DNA from: DATLCI01 sp046714215
GTDB taxonomy: Bacteria; Acidobacteriota; Terriglobia; Terriglobales; Acidobacteriaceae
Direction of reading: 5' to 3'
DNA length: 5,579 nt
Assembly: GCA_046714215.1 (NCBI GenBank)
Contig: JBKKBM010000176.1
Location: 1 to 5,579, forward strand
A program made the position numbers and the translations under genes. The notes under the pieces are model-generated. The model was not told where the DNA came from. It saw only the letters and a list, made by a program, of their open reading frames with translations, and did not search any database. Shown piece by piece: positions 1-5,579 of the stretch (position 1 is its first letter; each line of letters starts with the position of its first letter).

Positions 1-570
1 ACCCAGTGCTATGTGCTCACGCCGTATTTCTATGAGCAGCTCATAGCCATTGAGGCGGAGCCAAACAGTTTGAAAGAAGCCTTTGGCGACATGAATGTCG
101 AGCTCGACCTCGCCCGCGAACGCAAGCGCATTGCCGCAATCCAGTTCACTTCCCAAGCTGCGCCGGAAGTGGTTTCTGCATCTAACCGGCGTAAGTCCCT
201 CCTTGACCTGGCAGAAGAACGGCTGGCTTTGCGCGACGCGCAAGGCGCGCATCGCATCGCCCAGCAGGTGCTGGATCAGAAGACGGAAGACCCGGCCCGG
301 GCCATGTTCATCCTGGGACGGGCGGCAACGCTTAACCGAGACGTAGAAGGAGCGCGCATGCTCTTTGAACGCACGCTCACGGTGGCCAAGGAACCGCGTT
401 TGGTCGCTTGGTCGCACATCTATCTGGGTCGCATCCTGGACCTGATGTGCAACCGGGAGACGGCAGTCTCGCACTACCGGGCGGCGCTCACCGCGGGCGA
501 TCCCGCGGCAGACACGAAGACGGCCGCCGATAAAGGAATTGTGGAGTTGCCTCCGGGTTGCGACAAGTAA
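1..570 (+). CDS. TPR-repeat protein, C-terminal part (5' end outside window)
   Basis: The reading frame is already open at base 1 (it reads T-Q-C-Y before the GTG at 13), so this is most likely the 3' end of a longer gene and the GTG at 13 is not a trustworthy start. Counting residues from that GTG, about 62-93, 94-129 and 131-164 resemble three TPR-like helix pairs: LAEERLALRD..GAHRIAQQVL, AMFILGRAATLNRDVEGARMLFERTL and SHIYLGRILDLMCNRETAVSHYRAAL. These show the usual small and aromatic residue spacing and an acidic or polar turn. TPR arrays normally act as protein-protein interaction scaffolds. The region before them (residues 1-60) has helical character but no motif I recognise, so the role of the full protein cannot be stated. 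It ends with TAA, 64 nt before the next gene, which also looks TPR-like, so the two may be co-transcribed. I am confident it is coding and fairly confident of the TPR call. Confidence 0.8.
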   Translation, partial: TQCYVLTPYFYEQLIAIEAEPNSLKEAFGDMNVELDLARERKRIAAIQFTSQAAPEVVSASNRRKSLLDLAEERLALRDAQGAHRIAQQVLDQKTEDPARAMFILGRAATLNRDVEGARMLFERTLTVAKEPRLVAWSHIYLGRILDLMCNRETAVSHYRAALTAGDPAADTKTAADKGIVELPPGCDK

Positions 571-620
571 TGCTGTGAAAGTGATAAGCAAAAAAATGAT
601 CGGTGCGAAGCAGAAAGAAT

Positions 621-625
621 AGGAG
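621..625 (+). promoter_or_regulatory. Shine-Dalgarno site for the 635 gene
   Basis: AGGAG lies nine bases before the ATG at 635. This is the best ribosome binding site in the window and it fixes the start of the exported TPR protein. The rest of the 571-634 gap is A-rich, with a run of seven A at 590-596, and shows no convincing promoter. Confidence 0.8.
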
Positions 626-634
626 TCTCATCCC

Positions 635-1561
635 ATGAAGAAGTTTGCCTCCCTTGCCGCGGCGTTGATGCTGGCGGCCACCGCGTTGGCGCAAAGCGCG
701 CCGGCGCCCGCTAAGCCGGCTGCGCCAGTGCAGCCCGCCGCGCAAAAACCAGCTCCCGCGCCGGGGGCCACCACGCCCGCTGCCCCCGGGGATGCCGCCG
801 CGCCGAAAGTCGCCAAGGCGCCGGAGGCGAAGACTCCTGAAGAGTTCAAGGCGTATCAGGAGGCGGTCGCCATCACCGACCCGGTCGCGGCGGAAGCTGC
901 GGCGGACGAATTCGCCAAGAAATATCCCACCAGCGAACTGCGCGTGCCCGCTTACAGCGTGATGCTGCAGAAGGCATATCAGACCAACGACGCCCCCAAG
1001 ATCGTCGCCCTCGGCCGCAAGGTGCTGGCCATCGAGCCGGACAATGCCATGACCCAGGCCGTCACCGCCACCGCGATCGTGGAGACCACCAAAGAGACTG
1101 ACCTTGACTCCGCGGAGAAATTTTCTGAGGCCACCAAACTCGCCGACGGCGCCTTGAAGAACATCGAGACCATGTGGTTGCCCCAGCCCAGTGTCACGCC
1201 CGAGCAGTTTGAGACTTTGAAAAACACGCTCCGCTCCATGGCTTACTCGACCAAGGGGTACATGGCCATGGGCCGGAAGGATTTCCTGGGCAGCGAAGAA
1301 AACTTTCAGAAGGCCGTCACCGCCAGTCCACAGCCCGACGCCGTGCTCTACCTGCGGCTGGCCGTGGCCCAGGACAGTCAGCGCAAGTATGCGGCCGCCT
1401 TCGCCAGCGCCAGCAAGTCGTTGCAGATCGCGGAGTCGCAGAGCAACAGCGTCGTCGCGAATCTAGCCCGCGGGGAGCGCGACCGTTTGCAGAAGTTGAT
1501 GGGAAGCCCGGCCCCGGCGGCGACCAAGCCGGCGGCTCCGGCTACGGCTCCTAAGAAATGA
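635..1561 (+). CDS. Exported Ala/Pro-rich TPR-like protein
   Basis: This is a 308-aa protein with a typical Sec signal peptide: MKK, a hydrophobic core at about residues 4-18 and a probable signal peptidase I cleavage after A-L-A (17-19), before QS. There is no lipobox cysteine. Residues 20-66 are a low-complexity Ala/Pro/Lys linker. Residues 67-290 are helical, with TPR-like units at about 104-136 (AYSVMLQKAYQTNDAPKIVA...), 201-233 (STKGYMAMGRKDFLGSEENF...) and 236-268 (LYLRLAVAQDSQRKYAAAFA...). A second Ala/Pro/Lys tail occupies 291-308. The protein is therefore probably periplasmic or envelope-associated, using TPRs to bind partners; the partner is unknown. It has its own Shine-Dalgarno, and a hairpin terminator follows its stop. 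Its signal peptide makes it a plausible substrate of the signal peptidases encoded downstream, but that is only inference. I do not recognise a named family. Confidence 0.88.
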   Translation: MKKFASLAAALMLAATALAQSAPAPAKPAAPVQPAAQKPAPAPGATTPAAPGDAAAPKVAKAPEAKTPEEFKAYQEAVAITDPVAAEAAADEFAKKYPTSELRVPAYSVMLQKAYQTNDAPKIVALGRKVLAIEPDNAMTQAVTATAIVETTKETDLDSAEKFSEATKLADGALKNIETMWLPQPSVTPEQFETLKNTLRSMAYSTKGYMAMGRKDFLGSEENFQKAVTASPQPDAVLYLRLAVAQDSQRKYAAAFASASKSLQIAESQSNSVVANLARGERDRLQKLMGSPAPAATKPAAPATAPKK

Positions 1562-1580
1562 ACGGACCACGTACGCGGCG

Positions 1581-1607
1581 AAGGGCGGGCCTCGGGTCCG
1601 CCCTTTT
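1581..1607 (+). terminator. Probable Rho-independent terminator after the TPR gene
   Basis: AAGGGCGG (1581-1588) pairs perfectly with CCGCCCTT (1598-1605). Inside it, a G-U pair (1589/1597) and two C-G pairs (1590/1596, 1591/1595) extend the stem to 11 pairs closed by a three-base loop. The 3' arm runs into TTTT (1604-1607), then CC. It starts 19 bases after the stop codon of the exported TPR gene. The stem is strong but the T run is short, so termination may be partial and read-through into rnc is possible. Confidence 0.72.
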
Positions 1608-1636
1608 CCGATTCCAGACCTGATGATCGCAACCCC

Positions 1637-2380
1637 ATGAAAAACACGGCTCCCGATCTCGACGCTCTACAGGCTGCAGTGGGACATTCTTTCGGGCGTG
1701 TGGAATTGCTACAGCGGGCGCTCACCCACAGCTCCCACGCTAATGAGGCCGAACCCGCCGGCGCCGGCGACAACGAACAACTCGAATTTTTGGGCGACGC
1801 CATCCTGGGACTGGTGGCCAGCAAAGAACTCTTCGAACGCTATCCCAAATTCACGGAGGGCCAACTCTCCAAACTAAAAGCCCATCTGGTCAGTGCGCGG
1901 CATCTTATCCAGGTGGCGAAACAGATCGGACTCGGAATCTACCTACGCTTGGGACGCGGCGAAGAACGTACGGGCGGGCGCCAGAAGTCGGCGCTGCTGG
2001 TAGACGCGTTGGAAGCGGTCATCGCCGCCATCTATCTCGATGCCGGCCTGGACGCAGCGCGGCGTTTCATCCTCGATGCCATCGTGGGACCGGAACTACA
2101 GATCATCGATCGCGATCCCTTAAAGGCCATTGAGGGCTCTGACCAGAAATCTGCGCTCCAGGAGTGGTTGACTGCAACCGGCTTGCCCCAGGCTTCGTAT
2201 CACGTAGTGCAGGAAGAAGGGCCGGACCATCGCAAGATGTTCACGGTGGAATTGCGGGTGGCGTTGGGACCAGCCACGGGTGACGTGCATGTCAGCCGCG
2301 CCCAAGGCCCGACCAAGAAAAAGGCCGAGCAACTGGCCGCCCAGGATGCGCTCCTCCTGCTGAAGGGCCCGGCGATTTAA
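1637..2380 (+). CDS. rnc: Ribonuclease III
   Basis: This 247-aa protein, a normal length for bacterial RNase III, cleaves double-stranded RNA in rRNA precursors and structured mRNAs in the cytoplasm. The N-terminal RNase III domain spans about residues 8-150. Its signature reads NEQLEFLGDAILG (46-58), with E50 and D54 as metal ligands, and the second half of the site is LLVDALEAVIAAIYLDAG, with D123 and E126. E74 in TEGQLSKLKA matches the further conserved acidic position. The double-stranded RNA-binding domain spans about 169-243, beginning DQKSALQEWL and ending in the basic GPTKKKAEQLAAQDAL helix. All catalytic residues are present. The ATG at 1637 is the only sensible start because there is no in-frame start codon just upstream, yet no Shine-Dalgarno precedes it. 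A five-codon frame (1623-1640) overlaps the start as ATGA. The rnc-lepB association is common in bacteria, where the order is often lepB-rnc-era; era is not seen here. Confidence 0.97.
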   Translation: MKNTAPDLDALQAAVGHSFGRVELLQRALTHSSHANEAEPAGAGDNEQLEFLGDAILGLVASKELFERYPKFTEGQLSKLKAHLVSARHLIQVAKQIGLGIYLRLGRGEERTGGRQKSALLVDALEAVIAAIYLDAGLDAARRFILDAIVGPELQIIDRDPLKAIEGSDQKSALQEWLTATGLPQASYHVVQEEGPDHRKMFTVELRVALGPATGDVHVSRAQGPTKKKAEQLAAQDALLLLKGPAI

Positions 2381-3226
2381 ATGGATCAGGAAACAAGACC
2401 CGTACCCGATCAGGAAGCGGCTATGGTGGAACAAGCGGCGCCGCTGGCGGCCGCGCCTCCACCGGTTGCGGCGGTTGCGCCCCATCATCCCGAAGACCTC
2501 ACCACTTCCACTCTGATGGATTCCATCCAGTTCCTCGCCTCCACCATCGTGATCGCCATCTTCGTCATCGTGTTTCTGGCGCAGGCCTTTCAGATCCCCT
2601 CCGAATCCATGGAAAACACGCTGCTCATCGGCGACTATCTACTGGTGGACAAAGTTCATTACGGGGAAGGCGGCGTGTGGAGCCGATTGCTGCCCTACCA
2701 GCGCGTGGGCCGCGGCGACATCATCGTCTTCAAGTGGCCGGTACGCCCGAATCAGCATTTTGTAAAACGCGTGATCGGTGTTCCTGGCGACCGCATCCGC
2801 TTGGTGCGCGGCCGGGTGCTCATCAACAACACCCCTCTGGAAGAGAAGTATGCGGTCTTCAAGGCGCACAGCCATGACTTCTATCGCGACGATTTTCCCA
2901 ACGTACGCTACCGCGGCCAGCAGGTAACCGACGCCTGGTGGCATGATTTTCCCGGCTTCATCCGCAATGGCGAATTGCTCGTGCCGGAAGGGCACTACTT
3001 TGTCCTCGGCGACAATCGCGACCAGAGCCTCGACAGCCGTTACTGGGGCTTTGTTCCCCGCGAGAACATCGTGGGCAAACCTTTCCTCATCTACCTCTCC
3101 CTGCAAACCCCGCCGCCGCACACCTCCGCCTCCGCTCCGGATGATAAAATCGGACGTTTCGGATATGTACTGTGGAACTTGCCGGGACTGGCTCGCTGGG
3201 ACCGCATCATGCGCATCGTCCAGTGA
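2381..3226 (+). CDS. lepB: Signal peptidase I, copy 1
   Basis: This 281-aa inner-membrane serine protease of family S26 removes signal peptides from exported proteins. Residues 1-46 are an acidic, Ala/Pro-rich cytoplasmic extension, and one membrane segment follows at about 48-69. The box with the nucleophile is IPSESMENTLLIGDYLLVDK, with Ser76. RGDIIVFKWP (111-120) follows, and the general-base lysine is K129 in FVKRVIGVPGD. The GDNRDQSLDSRYWGF box starts at 210. About 70 residues separate the lysine box and the GDNRD box, including FYRDDFP and VTDAWWHDFPGF. The protein ends with RWDRIMRIVQ, the usual basic family tail. The ATG directly abuts the rnc TAA (TAAATG), suggesting translational coupling. 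An alternative start is Met15 at 2423, which has AGGAAG five bases upstream; it would shorten only the disordered extension. The catalytic dyad is intact, so the enzyme should be active. Confidence 0.96.
   Translation: MDQETRPVPDQEAAMVEQAAPLAAAPPPVAAVAPHHPEDLTTSTLMDSIQFLASTIVIAIFVIVFLAQAFQIPSESMENTLLIGDYLLVDKVHYGEGGVWSRLLPYQRVGRGDIIVFKWPVRPNQHFVKRVIGVPGDRIRLVRGRVLINNTPLEEKYAVFKAHSHDFYRDDFPNVRYRGQQVTDAWWHDFPGFIRNGELLVPEGHYFVLGDNRDQSLDSRYWGFVPRENIVGKPFLIYLSLQTPPPHTSASAPDDKIGRFGYVLWNLPGLARWDRIMRIVQ
2412..2417 (+). promoter_or_regulatory. Shine-Dalgarno-like site inside lepB copy 1
   Basis: AGGAAG ends five bases before an in-frame ATG at 2423 (Met15). The annotated ATG at 2381 has only a GAAGG 14 bases away, which is too far. 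Either translation is coupled to rnc termination at 2381, or it initiates at 2423, or both occur. Confidence 0.4.
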
Positions 3227-3262
3227 GTTGTACTTTACCCTGTTCCCATCCTGATGACTTGC

Positions 3263-3270
3263 GGAAGTGA
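3263..3270 (+). promoter_or_regulatory. Shine-Dalgarno-like site deciding the lepB copy 2 start
   Basis: GGAAGTGA matches the anti-SD-complementary GGAGGTGA at seven of eight bases and ends five bases before an in-frame TTG at 3276. The GTG at 3267 lies inside this site and has no Shine-Dalgarno of its own. This favours TTG 3276 as the real start, giving MAKLTKDKEK... and 257 residues. Confidence 0.45.
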
Positions 3271-4049
3271 GAACCTTGGCCAAGCTGACCAAAGATAAAG
3301 AAAAAACAGAAAAACTCGGAAAACCGAAAGAGACGACCGCCGAGTTCATCAGCTCCATGGCCGCAGTCTTTGTCACCGGCTTGTTTATCGTCACCTTCAA
3401 CCTGCAGGCCTTCGAGATTCCCTCCACTTCGATGAAGGACACCCTACTCGTTGGCGATCGGCTCTTCGTGGACCGCACCACCGTCGCGCCGCAGACCCGC
3501 TGGAGCGGGCCTATCGTTCCTTACTCTGATATCAAACGCAACGACATCATCGTATTCATCTCGCCCAAAGAGCCCGGCCTCTACGTGGTCAAGCGCATCA
3601 TCGGAGTACCCGGCGACCGCATCCTTTTGAAGAATGGCGACGTGTACCGCAACGGCGAGAAGCTTGCCGAACCCTACGTGCTTCGGAATGGCAGCTACGA
3701 TCCCTACCGCGATGAGTTCCCGGCCGTCCCTCCGCAGTTTGATTCCGTCTCCTCCGAATGGCACGTCTCGCTCAGCAGTTTTGTTCAGAACGGTGAATTG
3801 GTCGTTCCTGAAGGCAACTACTTCGCCATGGGCGATAACCGCGACGTCAGCTATGACAGCCGCTATTGGGGGTTCATCCCCCGCGCCAACGTGATTGGCC
3901 GGCCCATGTTCATCTTCTGGTCGTTCGAGACGCCGGAAGGCCAGTATCGCCAGACCGGCATGGCCAATCGCGTGAAAAATTTCCTTACTACCGCCTTGCA
4001 CTTCTTCGACGAGACCCGCTGGCGGCGGACCTTTCGGCTGGTCCGCTGA
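3267..4049 (+). CDS. lepB: Signal peptidase I, copy 2
   Basis: This second S26 signal peptidase (260 aa from GTG 3267) is a diverged paralogue of the copy just upstream. The N-terminus is lysine-rich (residues 2-26), followed by a membrane segment at about 27-49. The nucleophile is Ser55 in EIPSTSMKDTLLVGD, and the general base is K109 in VVKRIIGVPGDRI. GDNRDVSYDSRYWGF starts at 189, and the tail is RWRRTFRLVR. The insert between the K109 and GDNRD boxes is similar in length to copy 1 and shares YRDEFP and NGELVVPEG, so the two genes probably arose by duplication, followed by considerable change. An in-frame TGA at 3255-3257 limits the start to GTG 3267 or TTG 3276; the latter has the better Shine-Dalgarno. 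It sits 40 nt after copy 1 and overlaps the next gene by one base. It should be catalytically active; a distinct substrate range is possible but not shown. Confidence 0.95.
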   Translation: MRTLAKLTKDKEKTEKLGKPKETTAEFISSMAAVFVTGLFIVTFNLQAFEIPSTSMKDTLLVGDRLFVDRTTVAPQTRWSGPIVPYSDIKRNDIIVFISPKEPGLYVVKRIIGVPGDRILLKNGDVYRNGEKLAEPYVLRNGSYDPYRDEFPAVPPQFDSVSSEWHVSLSSFVQNGELVVPEGNYFAMGDNRDVSYDSRYWGFIPRANVIGRPMFIFWSFETPEGQYRQTGMANRVKNFLTTALHFFDETRWRRTFRLVR

Positions 4050-5512
4050 TGTCGCCACGGCGAGCCCGGCGGCTGGCCGCGGGCTTTATCCTGGTCCTCA
4101 TCGCGGCTACGCTGCTGCCCCCATTCATCAACGCGAATCGCTTTCGCAATCGTCTGGCTGACACCATCCGTCTTTCCATCGGACGCCCCGTCAGTATGGG
4201 AGACGTCCACTTCACGTTGCTGCCGCGTCCCGGTTTTGTCATCGCGAACTTCGCTATCACGGACGATCCCGCGTTCAGCGCGGAGCCGGTGCTGCGCGCC
4301 GAATCCGTCACCGCGTCGCTGCGCCTCACTTCCCTCTGGCGTGGACGTCTGGAGATTTCGCGCCTCAGCTTCGACTCGCCCAGTCTGAATCTTGTCCGCT
4401 CTGCCGACGGCCGCTGGAATGTGGAATCGGTCCTGCGCCAGGCATCGCAAGTGCCGGCGGCGCCCACCGCAACTCCTCGCCCCGAGAGCCGCCCGCGCTT
4501 TCCCTACATTGAGGCCGTCAATGGCCGCATCAACTTCCGCGAAGGCCAGGAAAAACGTCCGCATGTGCTGATGGATTCTGATTTTGCCCTTTGGCTGGAG
4601 GCAGAAAATCAGTGGAACATGCGCCTGGAAGCGCGCCCCACCCGCACCGACGCCCATTTGAGTGATACCGGCCTACTGCGCATCTCCGGACAACTGCGCC
4701 GCGCGGATACGCTGGCCGCCACGCCCATGCGCCTCGATGTTGAGTTAGAGAATGCCCAGCTCGGTCAATGGACCAGTCTGCTCACCGGCCGTGACCGGGG
4801 ATGGCGCGGCAGTACCGACCTCGAAGCTCACCTCGAGGGTACGGTCAGCGAATTCACCTTTGTGGCGAAGGCTGACGTCAGCGATTTTCACCGCCATGAT
4901 ATTGCCAACCGCGATTCGCTCGACGCGCGTATCGAATGTCGCGGCAACGCATCTCTCCTGGCGGGTCCGCGCCAAGCTTCGCTGCAATGTGCCATGCCTT
5001 TGGCGCAGGGCGCGGCGACCCTGGCGGGCACCTTTGCTCTCCAGCGTGAGCCTGATTTCGATCTGCAAGTGGCCTTCCGCGAGGTTCCCATCGCCTGGTT
5101 CGCCAACCTCTATCGCCGGGTCAAGCGCAATGTTCCCGAAGACCTCGATGCTCAAGGCACATTCAACGGCGAGTATCGTCTGCGTCGCGACCACTCCGCC
5201 AAGTCCGGCGCGGCGGTGATCGCCTCCGGACGCGGACGCGTCACCAGTCTGCAACTTGATTCCGAGGCGCGCGGCGCTTCCCTGGCGTTTGGCAGTTTTG
5301 ACGTCGAGTTTCTGCGCCCGAAGAATCCCGCTACGCCGGTGCCTAATGAACTTACCATCGGCGCCGCCGGCGTCAGGCTGGGCGGCGCCGTCCCCGTCTA
5401 CGTCGCGGCGAGACTTACCCGCACTGCCATCGTGGTTGAAGCCAAGGGAGACGCAGACCTCAAGCAGTTGCTGAGCGCGGCGAGTTTATTCGGAGTCTCG
5501 GATCCGCGTTAG
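4049..5512 (+). CDS. AsmA-family membrane-anchored protein, probably cut short by an in-frame TAG
   Basis: This 487-aa product starts at an ATG overlapping the lepB copy 2 stop (TGATG), with no Shine-Dalgarno, so coupled translation is likely. It has a basic N-terminus (RRARR), one membrane anchor at about 9-27, then the AsmA-type N-terminal pattern NRFRNRLADTIRLSIGRPVS...DVHFTLLPRPGFVIANFAI..DPAF (30-76) and SLWRGRLEISRLSFDSPSLNL...DGRWNVESVL (95-129). A Pro/Ala linker (about 132-150) follows, then a long beta-rich region including FREVPIAWFANLYRRVKRNVPEDLDAQGTF (343-372). AsmA proteins are inner-membrane anchored with a large periplasmic beta-rich part, and are linked to outer-membrane assembly and lipid transport or homeostasis. 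The product lacks the C-terminal part expected of the family. The reading frame stays open beyond the TAG at 5510 and looks like the same protein, so this may be a pseudogene, a sequence error or a truncated form. Family confidence is high; intactness is doubtful. Confidence 0.85.
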   Translation: MSPRRARRLAAGFILVLIAATLLPPFINANRFRNRLADTIRLSIGRPVSMGDVHFTLLPRPGFVIANFAITDDPAFSAEPVLRAESVTASLRLTSLWRGRLEISRLSFDSPSLNLVRSADGRWNVESVLRQASQVPAAPTATPRPESRPRFPYIEAVNGRINFREGQEKRPHVLMDSDFALWLEAENQWNMRLEARPTRTDAHLSDTGLLRISGQLRRADTLAATPMRLDVELENAQLGQWTSLLTGRDRGWRGSTDLEAHLEGTVSEFTFVAKADVSDFHRHDIANRDSLDARIECRGNASLLAGPRQASLQCAMPLAQGAATLAGTFALQREPDFDLQVAFREVPIAWFANLYRRVKRNVPEDLDAQGTFNGEYRLRRDHSAKSGAAVIASGRGRVTSLQLDSEARGASLAFGSFDVEFLRPKNPATPVPNELTIGAAGVRLGGAVPVYVAARLTRTAIVVEAKGDADLKQLLSAASLFGVSDPR

Positions 5513-5579
5513 CAGGACTCCTGTTTTGCTGATTTCAGTCTCTCGGTGAACGGCGTCTTTGCCAATTTCTCTCCGCCCC
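5513..5579 (+). other. In-frame continuation of the AsmA-like gene after TAG (partial)
   Basis: Reading on from the TAG in the same frame gives 22 sense codons to the window edge, QDSCFADFSLSVNG followed by VFANFSPP. The other two + frames hit stops quickly (TGA at 5529-5531 and 5547-5549). The alternating hydrophobic strand followed by G-x-F-x-x-F-x-P-P resembles the next segment of acidobacterial AsmA proteins as I remember them. It could be the severed C-terminal part of the gene. A GTG at 5546 is the only in-frame restart visible, and it has no clear Shine-Dalgarno. Confidence 0.5.

Noticed and set aside
558..588. Possible promoter TTGCGA ... GTGATA or GATAAG before the exported TPR gene
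   Set aside because: The -10 match is poor and the spacing for the better one is 19; not better than chance.
1755..1772. GC-rich CGCCGGCGCCGGCG palindromic stretch in rnc
   Set aside because: It encodes the ordinary Ala/Gly-rich loop (P-A-G-A-G-D) before the signature motif; nothing suggests a regulatory site.
2639..3481. 280-residue open frame on the minus strand across both lepB genes
   Set aside because: It lies antisense to two clearly conserved enzymes and crosses their intergenic gap. Its protein has no recognisable motif, and long antisense frames are expected in GC-rich coding DNA.
3866..4048. Upstream extension of the AsmA frame to an ATG at 3866
   Set aside because: It would overlap 183 bases of the conserved lepB copy 2 C-terminus, the translated extension is not family-like, and the ATG at 4049 gives a proper basic N-terminus plus membrane anchor.
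3863..4657. 264-residue minus-strand open frame
   Set aside because: Antisense shadow of the end of lepB copy 2 and the start of the AsmA gene; low-complexity Arg/Gly/Ala composition and no motifs.
4745..5254. 169-residue minus-strand open frame
   Set aside because: Antisense to the well-supported AsmA frame, with no family features.
1..5579. Mobile elements, CRISPR arrays, tRNA/rRNA genes, attachment sites, defence genes
   Set aside because: No inverted terminal repeats, spaced direct repeats, RNA-gene folds or transposase, nuclease-defence or toxin motifs were seen; RNase III here is the housekeeping type.

Overview
The window is high-GC bacterial DNA with all supported genes on the + strand, densely packed. 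It contains the 3' end of a tetratricopeptide (TPR) gene, a complete exported TPR-type protein, RNase III (rnc), two tandem and different type I signal peptidases (lepB), and an AsmA-family protein. The gene order rnc-lepB-lepB, the acidobacterial flavour of both peptidases (a long insert between the catalytic-lysine box and the GDNRD box) and the Ala/Pro-rich TPR proteins suggest an Acidobacteriota (Terriglobia-like) chromosome. That assignment is a judgement from memory of gene layouts, not from a search.

Layout: 1-570 is the C-terminal part of a TPR protein that begins outside the window. A 64-nt gap with a clear Shine-Dalgarno precedes a secreted 308-aa TPR-like protein (635-1561). A GC-rich hairpin with a short T run (1581-1607) probably ends that transcript. 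Then come rnc (1637-2380), lepB copy 1 (2381-3226, start abutting the rnc stop), a 40-nt gap, lepB copy 2 (3267-4049) and an AsmA-like gene (4049-5512, overlapping the lepB stop by one base). These four look like one operon. The last 67 bases stay open in the AsmA frame after a TAG stop and read like a continuation of the same protein.

Functionally this is a housekeeping and envelope-biogenesis block. RNase III processes rRNA and mRNA, the two signal peptidases mature exported proteins at the inner membrane, and the AsmA-like protein belongs to a family involved in outer-membrane and lipid homeostasis. I see no mobile element, CRISPR array, tRNA, rRNA or defence system. The points most worth checking are the in-frame amber codon in the AsmA gene, the opposite-charge N-termini of the two signal peptidases, and the start codons of rnc and both lepB genes.
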